NCBI RefSeq assembly: GCF_964204645.1
Contig: NC_134026.1
Location: forward strand, 1,798,001 to 1,862,000
Length of the DNA: 64,000 nt
DNA from: Tubulanus polymorphus
Lineage: Eukaryota > Nemertea > Palaeonemertea > Tubulaniformes > Tubulanidae
Direction of reading: 5' to 3'
Numbering within the stretch: the stretch's first letter is position 1; every line of letters begins with the position of its first letter. The notes beneath the pieces were generated by a model. The model saw nothing but the letters and a program-made list of their open reading frames with translations, searched no databases and was not told where the DNA came from. The translations under genes and the position numbers were made by a program. Positions 35,443 through 58,159 of this stretch are shown here, in pieces.

Positions 35443-36813
35443 ATGAAATTTGCACCCGATTTAGATCGAAAAACAGCAATCGAACCAACTTTCCCTAGTC
35501 TTGGCTTTTTTGTCAATCCGTATAAGGGTAAAGATGACGAGCAAGGCATCAGAAAGCTGGCAACATGGACAGGGCTCGGATTGTACACTGGTAAATGAAA
35601 AAAATTAAAGTCAATCATTTTATTGAATTGAGGGCTCTGGCATTACAAATAATTGTATAAATAAATTGTGTATTATAAATTTTAGATATGTATATATGTA
35701 TTTTCATGTAGGTTCATTCGTTGGTCTAAGTGATGTATTATGTCGCACACAACCAGCTACATATACAGGATCTGCTGCTAGAATTGCCAGTATAGCTGTC
35801 CCAGCAGGTAAATTCTGTTATTCACATATCTTCTCAGGTGTGGTTGTGGCACAATGAACCATGCATTTACCTTTATTTCGCAAAAAATGATAAATGTCGA
35901 CTGAAGATTCCGTTCTAGAGCTAGATTTTTTCGCATTACATTTTTCCCTGTATTTCTCAAATCAGTATTCAGTTTATCTAATCTCAGTGAAATTTTTACA
36001 GTTTGTGGTTGAGTGAGGTCTTGTTTGAATCAATTTTAAAGTTCTGTAAATTGCTCTTTTTAGCCTTGATGGGTGCTGCTTTTGGGACGACCACTTTGGT
36101 GGCTGCAAGCGTTAGAGGAAAAAGTGATCCATACAATCATATGCTCGGAGGGTGCGCTGCTGGAGCAGTTCTCGGAGCAAGAAGTAAGTATCAACTGTTT
36201 GAGCTGAATTTGGTTCTTTTGCACCATTGAATTTTATCCATTAATTGACTAAAGCCCCTCAAAAACCCCTCAAATTCCAAAATCCATTTTTGAGGGTACA
36301 AAATCCCTCAAATTCTGAATTTTAGCTCTTGGCCCCTAAAATTCTGAATTTTAGCTCTTGGCCCCTCAAATTCTGAAAATTGTGTCTCTCAGAAAATTAT
36401 GTATCACCTCGGATTCTTAGCAGATCATGTCAGGGAATAGTCGGGGAAAATGCATGTCAAATAAAATTGGCGCCACCCTGTTAAATGATGACAGGTGCAG
36501 CACTCGGGCTAATCAGGCAGGGTTTTGTGCAGTGGCAGAGTTTGTTTATGTCATCAGGTTTGATTCTGCTCTATTACCTGGAAAGTATAGATATCCTTTT
36601 TGTATTTCAGTGAAAAGCGTCAAAATGGGAACCGGAATGTGTTTAGGTTTAGGAGCAGTAGCGTTTGTTACGCGCGGGCTCGAGATGGAGGGAAATTTAC
36701 AATTCATACCGAAAGGCTATGAAGATGGATTGATTGCTGGTCCGGGATTATGGAATTGGGATCGGTCGTTTGATCCATTTAGAAAAGAACCAAATCGTAA
36801 TATCGATAAATGA
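35443..36813 (+). CDS. NDUFA11: Mitochondrial complex I subunit NDUFA11 (B14.7)
   Basis: Accessory inner-membrane subunit of NADH:ubiquinone oxidoreductase, of the Tim17/Tim22/Tim23-like fold. Four exons: 35443-35590, 35712-35807, 36064-36183, 36611-36813; 188 residues, longer than the 141 of human because of extra sequence at both ends. The diagnostic block is AAFGTTTLVAASVRGKSDPY followed by NHMLGGCAAGAVLGAR (human [20 protein letters not shown], then YFLGGCAGGLTLGAR). Other Gly/Ala-rich hydrophobic segments fit the expected helices, including GTGMCLGLGAVAFV. The tail is polar (WNWDRSFDPF). The intron before the last exon carries a 29-bp duplication. Divergent from SARAF and convergent with the RBR ligase. 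Assignment rests on the central block. Confidence 0.88.
36311..36368. repeat. Tandem 29-bp duplication in NDUFA11 intron
   Basis: Unit AATTCTGAATTTTAGCTCTT followed by GGCCCCTAA occurs twice back to back, with further partial CCCCTCAAATTC echoes on both sides (about 36255-36380). Non-coding. Confidence 0.6.
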
Positions 36814-37186
36814 AAATATGACGATGATTTAGAATCGTATCAATTACAATGTACCATCGGTCGAAATTAAATTAATATTAGTATATTACGCATGAAAATG
36901 TAAATTAGATTTTTGTATGCTTGACATTGTTCGTTTGTTTTGAAAATTAGTAAAAGTTGCAGGTGTCATACAAAGAGTGCTTTAAGTTTTTAATTTCTTG
37001 CTGAAAGTCTTCATCTTCATTCCACGCTCAGTGATTCCAGCTCGGTGAATGAGATGGGTCGTCAAAATTTCGCTAATGAAAATGACATTACCATAAGGAT
37101 ATTTGAGATTTTAATGTTTCGGTGATCTGCAAGTGTGGAAGCGCGTATACAGTACTAAACTTAACCTGACTTGCCAAACTTAGTCG

Positions 37187-37316
37187 AGTCTAGTACCTAG
37201 TGGTTGTTCCCAACCTGTACTTTATCTGGTATAGACTAGGCCAAACTGGGACTGGTGCAATTGGCCTGAGGTAAGCGAAGTTTAGTCAAAGCCTGAAATT
37301 GGGAAAAGTCTAAATC
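37187..37316. repeat. Interspersed repeat, copy 2
   Basis: Diverged second copy of the segment at 101-240, in the convergent spacer between NDUFA11 and the RBR ligase. Confidence 0.45.
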
Positions 37317-37414
37317 TAGTTGGCTGTGAACCCTATATTGATTCCGTCAGTGCTAAGTTGCATTCCAAAAGAATTCAGAACACAAAACATGTCATTGTTT
37401 TACTAGATATGAAC

Positions 37415-37420
37415 TTTATT
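37415..37420 (-). terminator. Poly(A) signal of the RBR ligase gene
   Basis: AATAAA on the minus strand about 100 nt after the stop codon at 37516. NDUFA11 converges on the same 0.7-kb spacer from the other side. Confidence 0.4.
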
Positions 37421-37515
37421 TTCGATAAACAGTAAAGATGTTTAGCTTTCAACAATATATAAAACTGAACAGATGATGATTCAACAAGTAATGGATAGAA
37501 TGAGTAGTTTAGTCG

Positions 37516-40086
37516 TCACGTTGAATGCTGCTTGCATCCACTGACATTTACGAAATGATCGGTCACTTTGCCATCAATTTTATTCTTGCAACTAAAACAC
37601 AGATGACAACTGCAGGCCCAGCAGCGTATGTGGTTGTTAGAGCCTTGTTTAACGTTGTATTGTCGGCATCGAACGCAAGCGATAACATTTTTGCGTCCAT
37701 TTCGTTCCAATTCAGCTTGAGCTCTGTAGAATTCCTGTAAATATTAGAAACTGAATGTAATGAAAAAACTAATTTCCAGAAATTTTGTTTTAAATACCGG
37801 TAATGTATATTATATTCTTACGGGCGCCACCACAATTCTTCGCGGAGCCTGTGGACCTTCTTGAACAAAGGTGGCACAACCAGAGCTCGAGAAATGATCG
37901 TATCCTTTTATTTGACGACCACAAACCCAACACATAAAGCTGCCACACATGGCGCATGTTACTTTGTTACATCTACGAATAGAAATGTATTATGATTGAA
38001 TTATAGCCCAAATATAGATGTCTTGAAATTATTCTTCATATTATCAAGAAGTAAATATGACTTACCCGCTTATCTTTTCAATGGGAATACCGCACTTTGG
38101 GCATTTTTTTGCAGTTCGTTTAATCAGCAGTTCATTTGTGTATCTCTCTATGAGCTGTCTTATTTCATCTTTCTTTGCCTTGTTTGTTTTCTTTTTGCTC
38201 TCTTTTTCCAATTCTGAGAGTTTATCTGCCGCTGATTTGCACGGTGTGCCCTGTTCAGTTTGATAAGATCGTTGAAATGTTAGAAACAAACACGCTTGAA
38301 TAGTGACATTACACGCGTTCTGAAGTTATATTTCACCTGATGATAGGTCTCCTTGCACTGAACACAAAATGTAAGAAAACAGTTTGCACACCTAGCCAAA
38401 CCTTCTTCACATATCACAACATGATTACATCTTGGACACCAGTCAATATCCTCCATCCTTTCCAAGGTTCTCTGTTATAGAAAATAATCCGTTCAAAAAT
38501 GTTCAATCAATTGAAGAGGATTACTAAAATGAGATGTTCACAAGTGTTACCTCAAGCAGTAGTTTTTCCCATCTTTCAAAAGCTTTCGGTCCAAGGACGG
38601 CGTTCATGATATAAGGTGGTAAAGCTATCTTGCAGTCAATATCTGGGCAGCTGAAATTGGAATCGAGGATTGAGTTAAAGCAAGCTTCACTTCAACTGTC
38701 GATTCTTATAGAAAACAAACAAATCATACTTCAGCTGTAAAACAGTTCCATCTTTGACGTGCATGTGGCAGTAATCGGTTAAACACGCCTTGCAGAAATG
38801 ATGCATACATTCATTGATATAGAAAAACTCAGTGCCATCGAATTCGTCGAAGCATATTCCGCAGGTTTGTTTACTTTGATAGAAATCTTCCAACTCACGC
38901 TGCAGATGATATCTAAATGGAACGAGCATCAACACTAAGTTTTGGTTAAGTTACTGATATATTTTCATGTAGTTCAGAATAACCTCTCTATCTGTTTTTA
39001 CCTGAGCATGGTCGCTAGATCAATTTGAAGGTCAGTAAATTCTGGAATGACCCGTGGATCAGGGCGTTCTTCTGTTATGTCAACTGGCATTATTTGAATT
39101 TTATCCTTAATTTCTAAACATCTGGAATTTTACCAAACCATTAAGAAATACATGTACATATGTTCTCTTAAAAATATTTCAACATAAACATAAGCGAGTT
39201 TGTTTAGGATATATACCTTAATGCATTATCTTCCAACCAATCAATCCATAAATACAATATCGGGATCCCAATATTTTCATTCCATAATTGATCCAAATGT
39301 TCACATAGCTGTTTCAAATGGTAGCTGTCCAACCAAAGACAGGATAATGTAAATATGGGAGGTACCTCATCTGGATAGTTTTCGGGTAGAGTAACATGAA
39401 GGGTAAATGGAGTCAAATGATTAACATCGAATGAAGAATGCCATCTTGAACCTGGGAGCAATGATAAAACATTAATGGTGAAAATATAGATGAAGCCTGA
39501 ATTTTAGTGAATACCGTGTTGATTTCATTTACCCGAATCACTCCTTTGAAATGATGGTTTTGAACATTCAGGGACGCCGTGAAGTTCAAGATCTATATCG
39601 TTGTTATACGGCACCCATGTATCTATAGTAATGGGTGGTTTATCAACTCTTACTGGAACTGTCAACTGAAAGAAACATTCAATTCTCAAAATGGGCAATG
39701 ATCTTTTAGTTCCAATAATGAAAATATTTATTCAAATAAGTACCAATAAAGAGAATGCAGTTTCTCCTTCTTCGTGTTCAACAACCACTCTACCCTCTTC
39801 CGGGAATATAGATTGAAGTAATTCTACCTAAAAATATGGGCACAGGAAATTATTGTGAGCATTACGATAGCGGTATACATATTGTCAACACAGCGCCGAG
39901 TTTATCTTAGTTACAGGAGCGAGCCCGTAATTAATTCACACTGATCCATTCACGTATGGATTATGACTTACATAAATACATCCACCATCTGATAAATGTT
40001 AAGAAAAATGCATGTACCTCATCGCGTTGTTGTTCATTTACAAATGAAAACGCTTCTGCTGTGAGAGTTTCACCACCACAAGCCAT
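37516..40086 (-). CDS. RNF14: RNF14-type RWD/RBR E3 ubiquitin ligase
   Basis: RING-between-RING ligase that passes ubiquitin through a catalytic cysteine. Eleven exons: 40086-40018, 39827-39744, 39665-39533, 39451-39217, 39121-39002, 38912-38730, 38650-38551, 38471-38337, 38250-38066, 37972-37822, 37734-37516; 537 residues. Order: N-terminal RWD domain to about residue 175, with the signature ENYPDEVPPIFTLS; RING1 from CGICFDEF (Cys231) through MHHFCKACLTDYC; IBR with WCPRCNHVV and FCVQCKETYH; a Lys-rich linker; RING2 with KKCPKCGIPIEK and GCNKVTCAMCGSFMCWVCGR, where Cys416 is the predicted catalytic residue. The last exon adds a cysteine/histidine module (IACVRCRQYN, IRCWACSCHLCFSC, ending GCKQHST). 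Human RNF14 lacks it, but I recall it in RNF14-like ligases of plants and other eukaryotes. The ATG at 40086 opens the first RWD exon. Confidence 0.88.
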
Positions 40087-40199
40087 GTTTTGGGGGAAAT
40101 AATGCAGCAGGAGGACCGTTGAACAGTGCTACAACACTATAATATAGTGTTTGCCGTTACGCTTTATTGCGACATACATAGGGGTTCCCTAACGTCAAA

Positions 40200-40223
40200 A
40201 TGCAAATTAGCACAATGACGTCA
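40200..40223. promoter_or_regulatory. Octamer and CRE upstream of the RBR ligase gene
   Basis: ATGCAAAT (40200-40207, perfect octamer) and TGACGTCA (40216-40223, perfect CRE) sit 9 bp apart, 114-137 bp upstream of the RNF14-type start codon. Placement is right for a proximal promoter. Confidence 0.45.
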
Positions 40224-40386
40224 GGGATCTTCGTTCGCAGTATGATTGCGCAATACCAAATGCAAGCGAACAGCGGTTCGAGACCCAAATATCCATAGAG
40301 TTCGCTTTTACGCAGTAAATACACTTCGGCGCTCGTTCGACCAATAATGCGGACCAAGAAGGGAGAATAGTCCATTTAGAAAATTA

Positions 40387-41539
40387 AAACACAGCCATAA
40401 TACTAAGTTCAGAGAGAAACTAGAATTTTATTTCCACATGAAATAATTTGTGCATACAACGTATTTCAGGTAAAAAAAGACTTTGCTTATTAATCATTGA
40501 TAAAAACCGATGATGGTTGTAAAATCGACGCGTGCACAAAATATACCTGTAAATATAATGCATAGTAGATCACATTTTGATTATAAAGCTTAAGAGAAAT
40601 TTTTCAAAGATTGAATTGTAAGATTACAAAATAATCCTATTAAAACAAAGAGTTCATTTTGATTCAAATGCGTAAAACGATTATTCTACAAAGATAATCA
40701 ACATTTCACGTACTTCCGAAAACCGATAAATGTATCTAGAAAAACTATTTTCCTAGCCTTGAAAATTATAAGTACAATCTCAATCACTTAACCCAGTACA
40801 TAATAATATACATTTGAGATTAATGTAGCACCTTTATAATAACTGTATTTGTGACCAGAGTCGTATTTACCTATGACTTTATGGCCCGTATAATTAATGA
40901 TTTTTTACAAGTATAATGATGGATGTTACTTAATCAATAAATGTACAGCAATGCGTTAATATGAAATATACATATATTATATCTCTGATAAATCGAAGCA
41001 AGAGTTCAGAGTAATTTTGTGTGAAGGATAACTGCACAGCAAATGCATAGAAATGGTTACATCATAAAAGACGTTCTCTCTTGCCGATAGCTTTATTCGA
41101 TATAAGATATATTCTAAAAATCCACTGTTATAAGTTTACTTATAATGAATACCTAAGTTAATGTAAAAGCCCTGTGCGTGGCTCCATTACAGATTCCCTA
41201 GTAAAATACAAACTGTATACATCATACAGTAAAGTACAAGTACCGACACCTTGAATCCAATGTTCAGTGATTTATTTTAGTGACTGAGGTGGCAATTATT
41301 TGTTAACACAATATAATTCATTCATTCAAATATAGATAATAACCAAACGAAAAGTGACCAAAAGTTAATTTCAGAATATCACACACTTGTTAAGATAATC
41401 TATATGAAATAATCATCACAAATATCAATAAAAATAGTTTTGATTAATTGAGAACGTTTTAAACTGTTCATGTACGTTTCTAAAAGGTCTTCAGTCCAGC
41501 TGAGTAAAGTACCGTACATGTCAGTAGACACATCATCGT
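40387..41539. other. AT-rich 3' flank of KANK
   Basis: Probable KANK 3' UTR running leftward, with several TTTATT words (AATAAA on the minus strand). No open frame or repeat of interest. Confidence 0.35.
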
Positions 41540-53053
<11,514 letters not shown>

Positions 53054-56000
53054 CCTGGGTTACTGATAATCTCAGCATCCGATCAAAAGATGTCGATCAT
53101 TCAATCTAAAAATATACACACAATATACATATGAACAAAATCAGGTTAAAAGTAGTCTGAACAACAGCTATAACTATAGGTTGAAAGTTGAGTAGATATA
53201 TTAGTTCTTACAGGAAATGAAATGGCTGCAGAATCACGAGTAAAAATCCCACACTAAGCATGCGTTTTCTTTTTGCAGAATTTTTGTATCATCGTTACAA
53301 CATGGCCGACGAGTTTTTCATCAATGTTTAACCGTTTTTATATTTCGAAATCAACCCCAGCTTGAAAATCTTTCCGACGTTGTAAATAACTGCCATCGAT
53401 GATAGTGGTTGATGCAATTAAACGTACTGTTAATGATGCTTTAAGCGAGTAAAAATTAAATATTCATTCGTTCGGCGCGAAGCTAACAATAATCTAATAT
53501 CGATAACCAATATCACCTTGTTGTAAACATATAGTAGCTAAGTGAATAAATTATATAGATATTCACACACATGGTAATATTATCGTACATACATTGTATA
53601 GTGTTAACTTTTCTGAATATAAACCAGCAGAAACTTTTCTGAATATAAACCAGCAGAAACTTTTCTGAATATAAACCAGTAGAAATTAAAATCAAGATCT
53701 AAGTTCTAATACTTTCACCATCTTGCGCAAGATAAAACTTCTAAAATAACAATTGAAGACAGTCAATCTTCGAGGGGCGAGTATTAACTTCAATCGCACA
53801 GGGACTCTATCAAAACTGAGCATAGCCAATTACCTAGGTGTAATGAAGTTAATTACTTCCACGTCTATCAACTGTTTATTCTTCTTATGAAGGTAATATA
53901 AGCATTGAATCAACACTGAGTACCGAACTATCAAGTATAAATACAGAACATATATATGTACATACTCCATGTACCTAACTAAATGATGAGTTTATAATTC
54001 GCTATCATCAACATGGAAACCATGGGAAAATCAGCATCTTAACTGTCGGCCTAGCGCCATTTCAGTCGACTCAGAATGCCACAAAGATTGAATTATAGTT
54101 CCAACAAATATAGTAGAATACAATAATATCGTAGCCTAAACCGTTATTGAACTTGAACTTTGAAGTGTACACTAATTCCTACGAACAGCCACTCACCTTC
54201 CTCACTCAGTTCTCTAGTTCAAAACAGCACTTCATCTATACCTGATTTTTGCTATATCACTCAGACCCGAGAAAAACTGTATTTTCCCACAAAACGTAAG
54301 AGACTGAAACAACACCTGATATAATGTGCAACACATTTAGACAAATAACACTTAGTCATATAATAACCTAAAGATAGGACCAGGTTATTTATATAGACCT
54401 AATTGAAGAGCACGCGGTTATCACAATTAGTAAATAGTAAAATCTATATTTCATCGACTAAATTTTTTTATTATCAACCTACAGAGCGCGATACGTATAG
54501 GTAACCTTGCTACATGTGTGTCCCGATTTGAAACTTGACTTACATACCTGAATTCAAAAGTACCGAATGATTGCTAGAAATACACATAGCATCAGAATTT
54601 AGTCACAACCACACATGAATAGAAAGGAAATAGCTACACAACTGCTCTAAAGTCTATTCCAAATTTGATGATACTTCGTGACCTTATAGAGCCCAATTAG
54701 GCCTACTACGTCACAGTAGGACATTTGGCTCATATCCATGAATCATGAAAACAATAATAATATATTAGATTAACGTAAACTTTACAGAATGAGATGCTTG
54801 GTTGAATTTACATAGAATATACTCATAAACCAGATCACCTTTATTGTATATTCAATCATTAGATATTAGATAAATAATATTAAGATCATTTACCATATAA
54901 ACATTTAAACACAAAGATTTCGGTAGACGAACAATTTTACCTTATAACAACTAGGCTACCACTACTGGCTTCACTCACTATACTTGAAAAACACTGAAAA
55001 TCACAGCGGTTTGGCGTAATTAGGATGTAACCTAAATGTCGCAATTAATTACGTTCCATCAAAGTTAGGTCTTCAAATCACGCGTGCTGCATATTCAGCC
55101 CTCCGATCTCCGCTTACTCAATATAATCAGAGAAAAAATTCCAATGCATTTAAATTGCGTGGCTTAAACACACAATCAATGGAGGGGAAATTAAACCGAT
55201 CACAAAGTGGAACATGACACTGATTCCACGACAATCTACTGCTAAATCAAAGCCAATAAAAAAACATGAAAGCATTCTCTCCCCGAGAAATAATTGGGTG
55301 AAGCCTTTTTCCCGAGCATGATCAGGGTTTCAAAATCGACTAACTCACTTTACATGAAATTGATTCCATACACGATGTCATAAACTTTGGAATAATGAAA
55401 TAAAGACTTTGAAGCATCGGACATTGACTCGATGAAAGGTCTTTGAATAGAAAAAGACTGATATTTGAACGATAAAAATACTTTTTGAGATTGTTAGCAG
55501 AAATTTGCAGCACTTTTTTACTTAATTGCAGAAAATAAGCACAAATCAAAACCTTTTTCAGGTAGATTTTTTGTAACTTTGTAACTTCCTACAAACCTTG
55601 GTCATGATTTTATTAACATGATTCTCTAGGCAAGAGGCTTCACAACATAGACAATTTTGACTGAAAATCATTTACGCGCAGGTTCAGCGCACTCACCATC
55701 TGGAATATATACTCTGTCCCAAACAATTAATCAATCGCGCACCCTTCTAATACAGTATCACATTCTGTCACTTGTCACTTGAATTATCACAGCTGAATGT
55801 TTGAAATATATCACAGGCTAGGCGAACAATTTCTCACAGCATGTTACATATTCTAACAGCTACTTGTCAATTGATGAATGGTTCGATTGTCTACAAATTT
55901 GTCCTGTTGACTTAACAAGATTTTCTCCAACAAAAACATACTTCAGTTTTATTCTCGTAGAGTAATTTTCGTCCTCTATTGACCCCCGCGTCTTAGAAAA

Positions 56001-57582
56001 TATAAAGCCTACATTTAAACTTCTTTATTTATAAAAATACACTCGACACACCTGATTTATATAGATTAAGTCACAAAACTGTAGTTGAAATACTTATTTC
56101 CACGCGAACGCCCAATATGGAATCATTATGATATCGGTTTGTATTATAACTGATCCGTTTTTCACTTTCCCTACTGAGCGAATATCACTAAGCGTATTTC
56201 AAATCATTTCCCACATTCTGATTTTCAACGAAAAATATAGATTAACCAGCACTTGACTGAAATTGAAGACAACATATGCCGCCGCCTATATGGGACGAGC
56301 TGGTGTAAGTCATTTATTGATAATTCAATTTTACTGGAATCGGGATAAAAACATCGAACATACCTCTAGATTTACATACTGGTGTAGTATACGATTCCTG
56401 CCGATTCCTGATACTCCAGAAACAGAGCGAGCAGTATACATAGGGCTTACAGAACACTGTGAGAGGTGAACTGAACACCTGCGTCTAGAGTGTGTATGTG
56501 TTCACGATTGTTGCTGCGTGTAGACTAGACTCGTTTTAGTAGTAAGGCCTATTTACCTAAACTTATGCCTGATGATAAAGAATCCAAACAAATGATCCAA
56601 AATGTACCGAACTAAACCAACAACGCTTTACAAATACGCGGTACTACGATCTGCGAAAATACTGCAGGATATGTAACAGTTGCCTAATTCCGTAACAGTT
56701 GACCTAGTCTCATAGCGAGACCAAGCCTACACTTCTAATACTGTGTGTGGTTAAATCGGGGTATTTTAAAAACCTCGCCCTCTTACGATAGTTACGATAA
56801 TGGAATGCTTTATGATAGGCACCATTAAAAAACATCCTGGAGCAATTTTTAAAATGCATACTCGATAGAAATAACTCAGTGTTAGTGTTACTCAATCTTA
56901 TCTGTGTCATTCAAATAGTTTTATCTCAGTTCACATAATAACATTCTCTAGTAGGGGTTTTTTCCATACGTTGCTGCCCAGTGGAACAAGGTAAAGATAT
57001 GAGCTTGGATAATCCCTCAAATACCCAGGGCCCATTTTCACAAAAGCCAAATTCGGTATTAGGCCTAATTCATTCCGATCAGTAGATTATGAATTTAGAG
57101 TATAAAACAGGTCCGCTGAAACATATGAGAAAATGTGTTGGGGATCTGAAAATGATGAGCCTTTGAAACATCGCTCATAATTTCATAGATTGTGGGTGCA
57201 TGATTTCCTGGAATTCTAGCCTAATTATTTATTAGTTAATGGTAAGAAGACATAGATTTAGGCCTACATGTTTTTTGTCATAGGCTATAACCTCCTCTCA
57301 TCATCACTTCAACTCTTTTTAGGCGACACGGCTTAAAATAAAGACGATTTTAATCAATGCGGTTGCTGACATTACCGAAGCTCTACCACAGATATAATAC
57401 TGACTAGACAAGAGAGAACAATGAATAAAGTAAATTTGATTGATCGTCAAAGTTGTTTCCCCTCTTGTCTCTGGTTGACGTTTCCTACTTTCAAACTTTG
57501 ACTGAACACAAAAAACTGCCAACTAGGAATATTTCAAAACGTTTTCAGTGCGTTCAAAATTATTACAGAATATAAAACTTAC
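53054..57582 (-). other. 5' region of KANK, probable UTR intron
   Basis: An acceptor-like TATTTTTAG ends at about 53106, leaving a ~50-nt UTR before ATG 53053. A donor (AAAG then GTAAGT) at 57582 on the same strand could be its partner. Between them the DNA is AT-rich with a 26-bp tandem repeat at 53607-53684 and a GGGCCC-type fold-back relic near 57027. No coding exon is evident. Confidence 0.35.
53607..53684. repeat. 26-bp tandem repeat, three copies
   Basis: Unit ACTTTTCTGAATATAAACCA followed by GCAGAA, three nearly perfect copies (53607-53632, 53633-53658, 53659-53684). Confidence 0.8.
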
Positions 57583-57700
57583 CTTTAATTCATCTGTGAT
57601 GCGTTGGTTATTCAATTATTAAGTATTTCATCGCTTTTTATTCGTAAATATAAACTATCGTTGTTCGAAAACTCCACGATCTCACACCGCGGTATCCCAT
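57583..57700 (-). other. Putative first non-coding exon of KANK
   Basis: A strong donor (GTAAGT, minus strand) at 57577-57582, with a duplicated CRE/CCAAT module just upstream on that strand at 57714-57798. This is what a 5' UTR exon and core promoter would look like. The transcription start is unknown, so the right boundary is nominal. Confidence 0.35.
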
Positions 57701-57713
57701 CGGATTGCACCAT

Positions 57714-57798
57714 ATGACGTCATTATTGGTTCTTGGATTCAATTTTCAACATCTGACAGGTATCCCCATACGTTTTACCGTATGACGTCATTTATTGG
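57714..57798. promoter_or_regulatory. Duplicated CRE-CCAAT module
   Basis: ATGACGTCAT (57714-57723) followed by ATTGG (57725-57729), and again ATGACGTCAT (57782-57791) followed by ATTGG (57794-57798), 68 bp apart. ATTGG is the reverse of CCAAT, so on the minus strand each unit reads CCAAT then CRE. Likely KANK promoter. Confidence 0.5.
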
Positions 57799-57864
57799 CT
57801 CGAGGTTCGATTCCTGAATTAAACAGACATTTATCATTACATAAAGTTTAAGTAAAGGGATAGG

Positions 57865-58159
57865 TACGGAAGCCCCTAGGTGACATAAGAGATAATTTTT
57901 TTTCATAATTTCGACTTATTAAGTCGAATTTCGACATAATAAGTCGAATTTCGACTTAATAAGTCGAATTTCGAGATAATAAGTCGAATTTCGTGTTAAT
58001 TAAGTCGAATTTCGACTTAATAAGTCGAAATTCGACATGAAAATAAAACTCGATATTCGACTTAATTAACACGAAATTCGACTTATTATGTCGAAATTCG
58101 ACTTAATAAGTCGAAATTATGAAAAAAGTTATCTCATATGTCACCTAGGGGCTTCCGTA
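57865..58159. mobile_element. Fold-back/MITE-like palindrome, about 295 bp
   Basis: Ends are inverted: TACGGAAGCCCCTAGGTGAC on the left and its complement on the right, each closing with TA as in Tc1/mariner-type insertions. The interior is a run of small palindromes TTCGACTTAATAAGTCGAA and variants, arranged so that the whole element is close to one large hairpin. No open reading frame, so non-autonomous. Confidence 0.75.
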
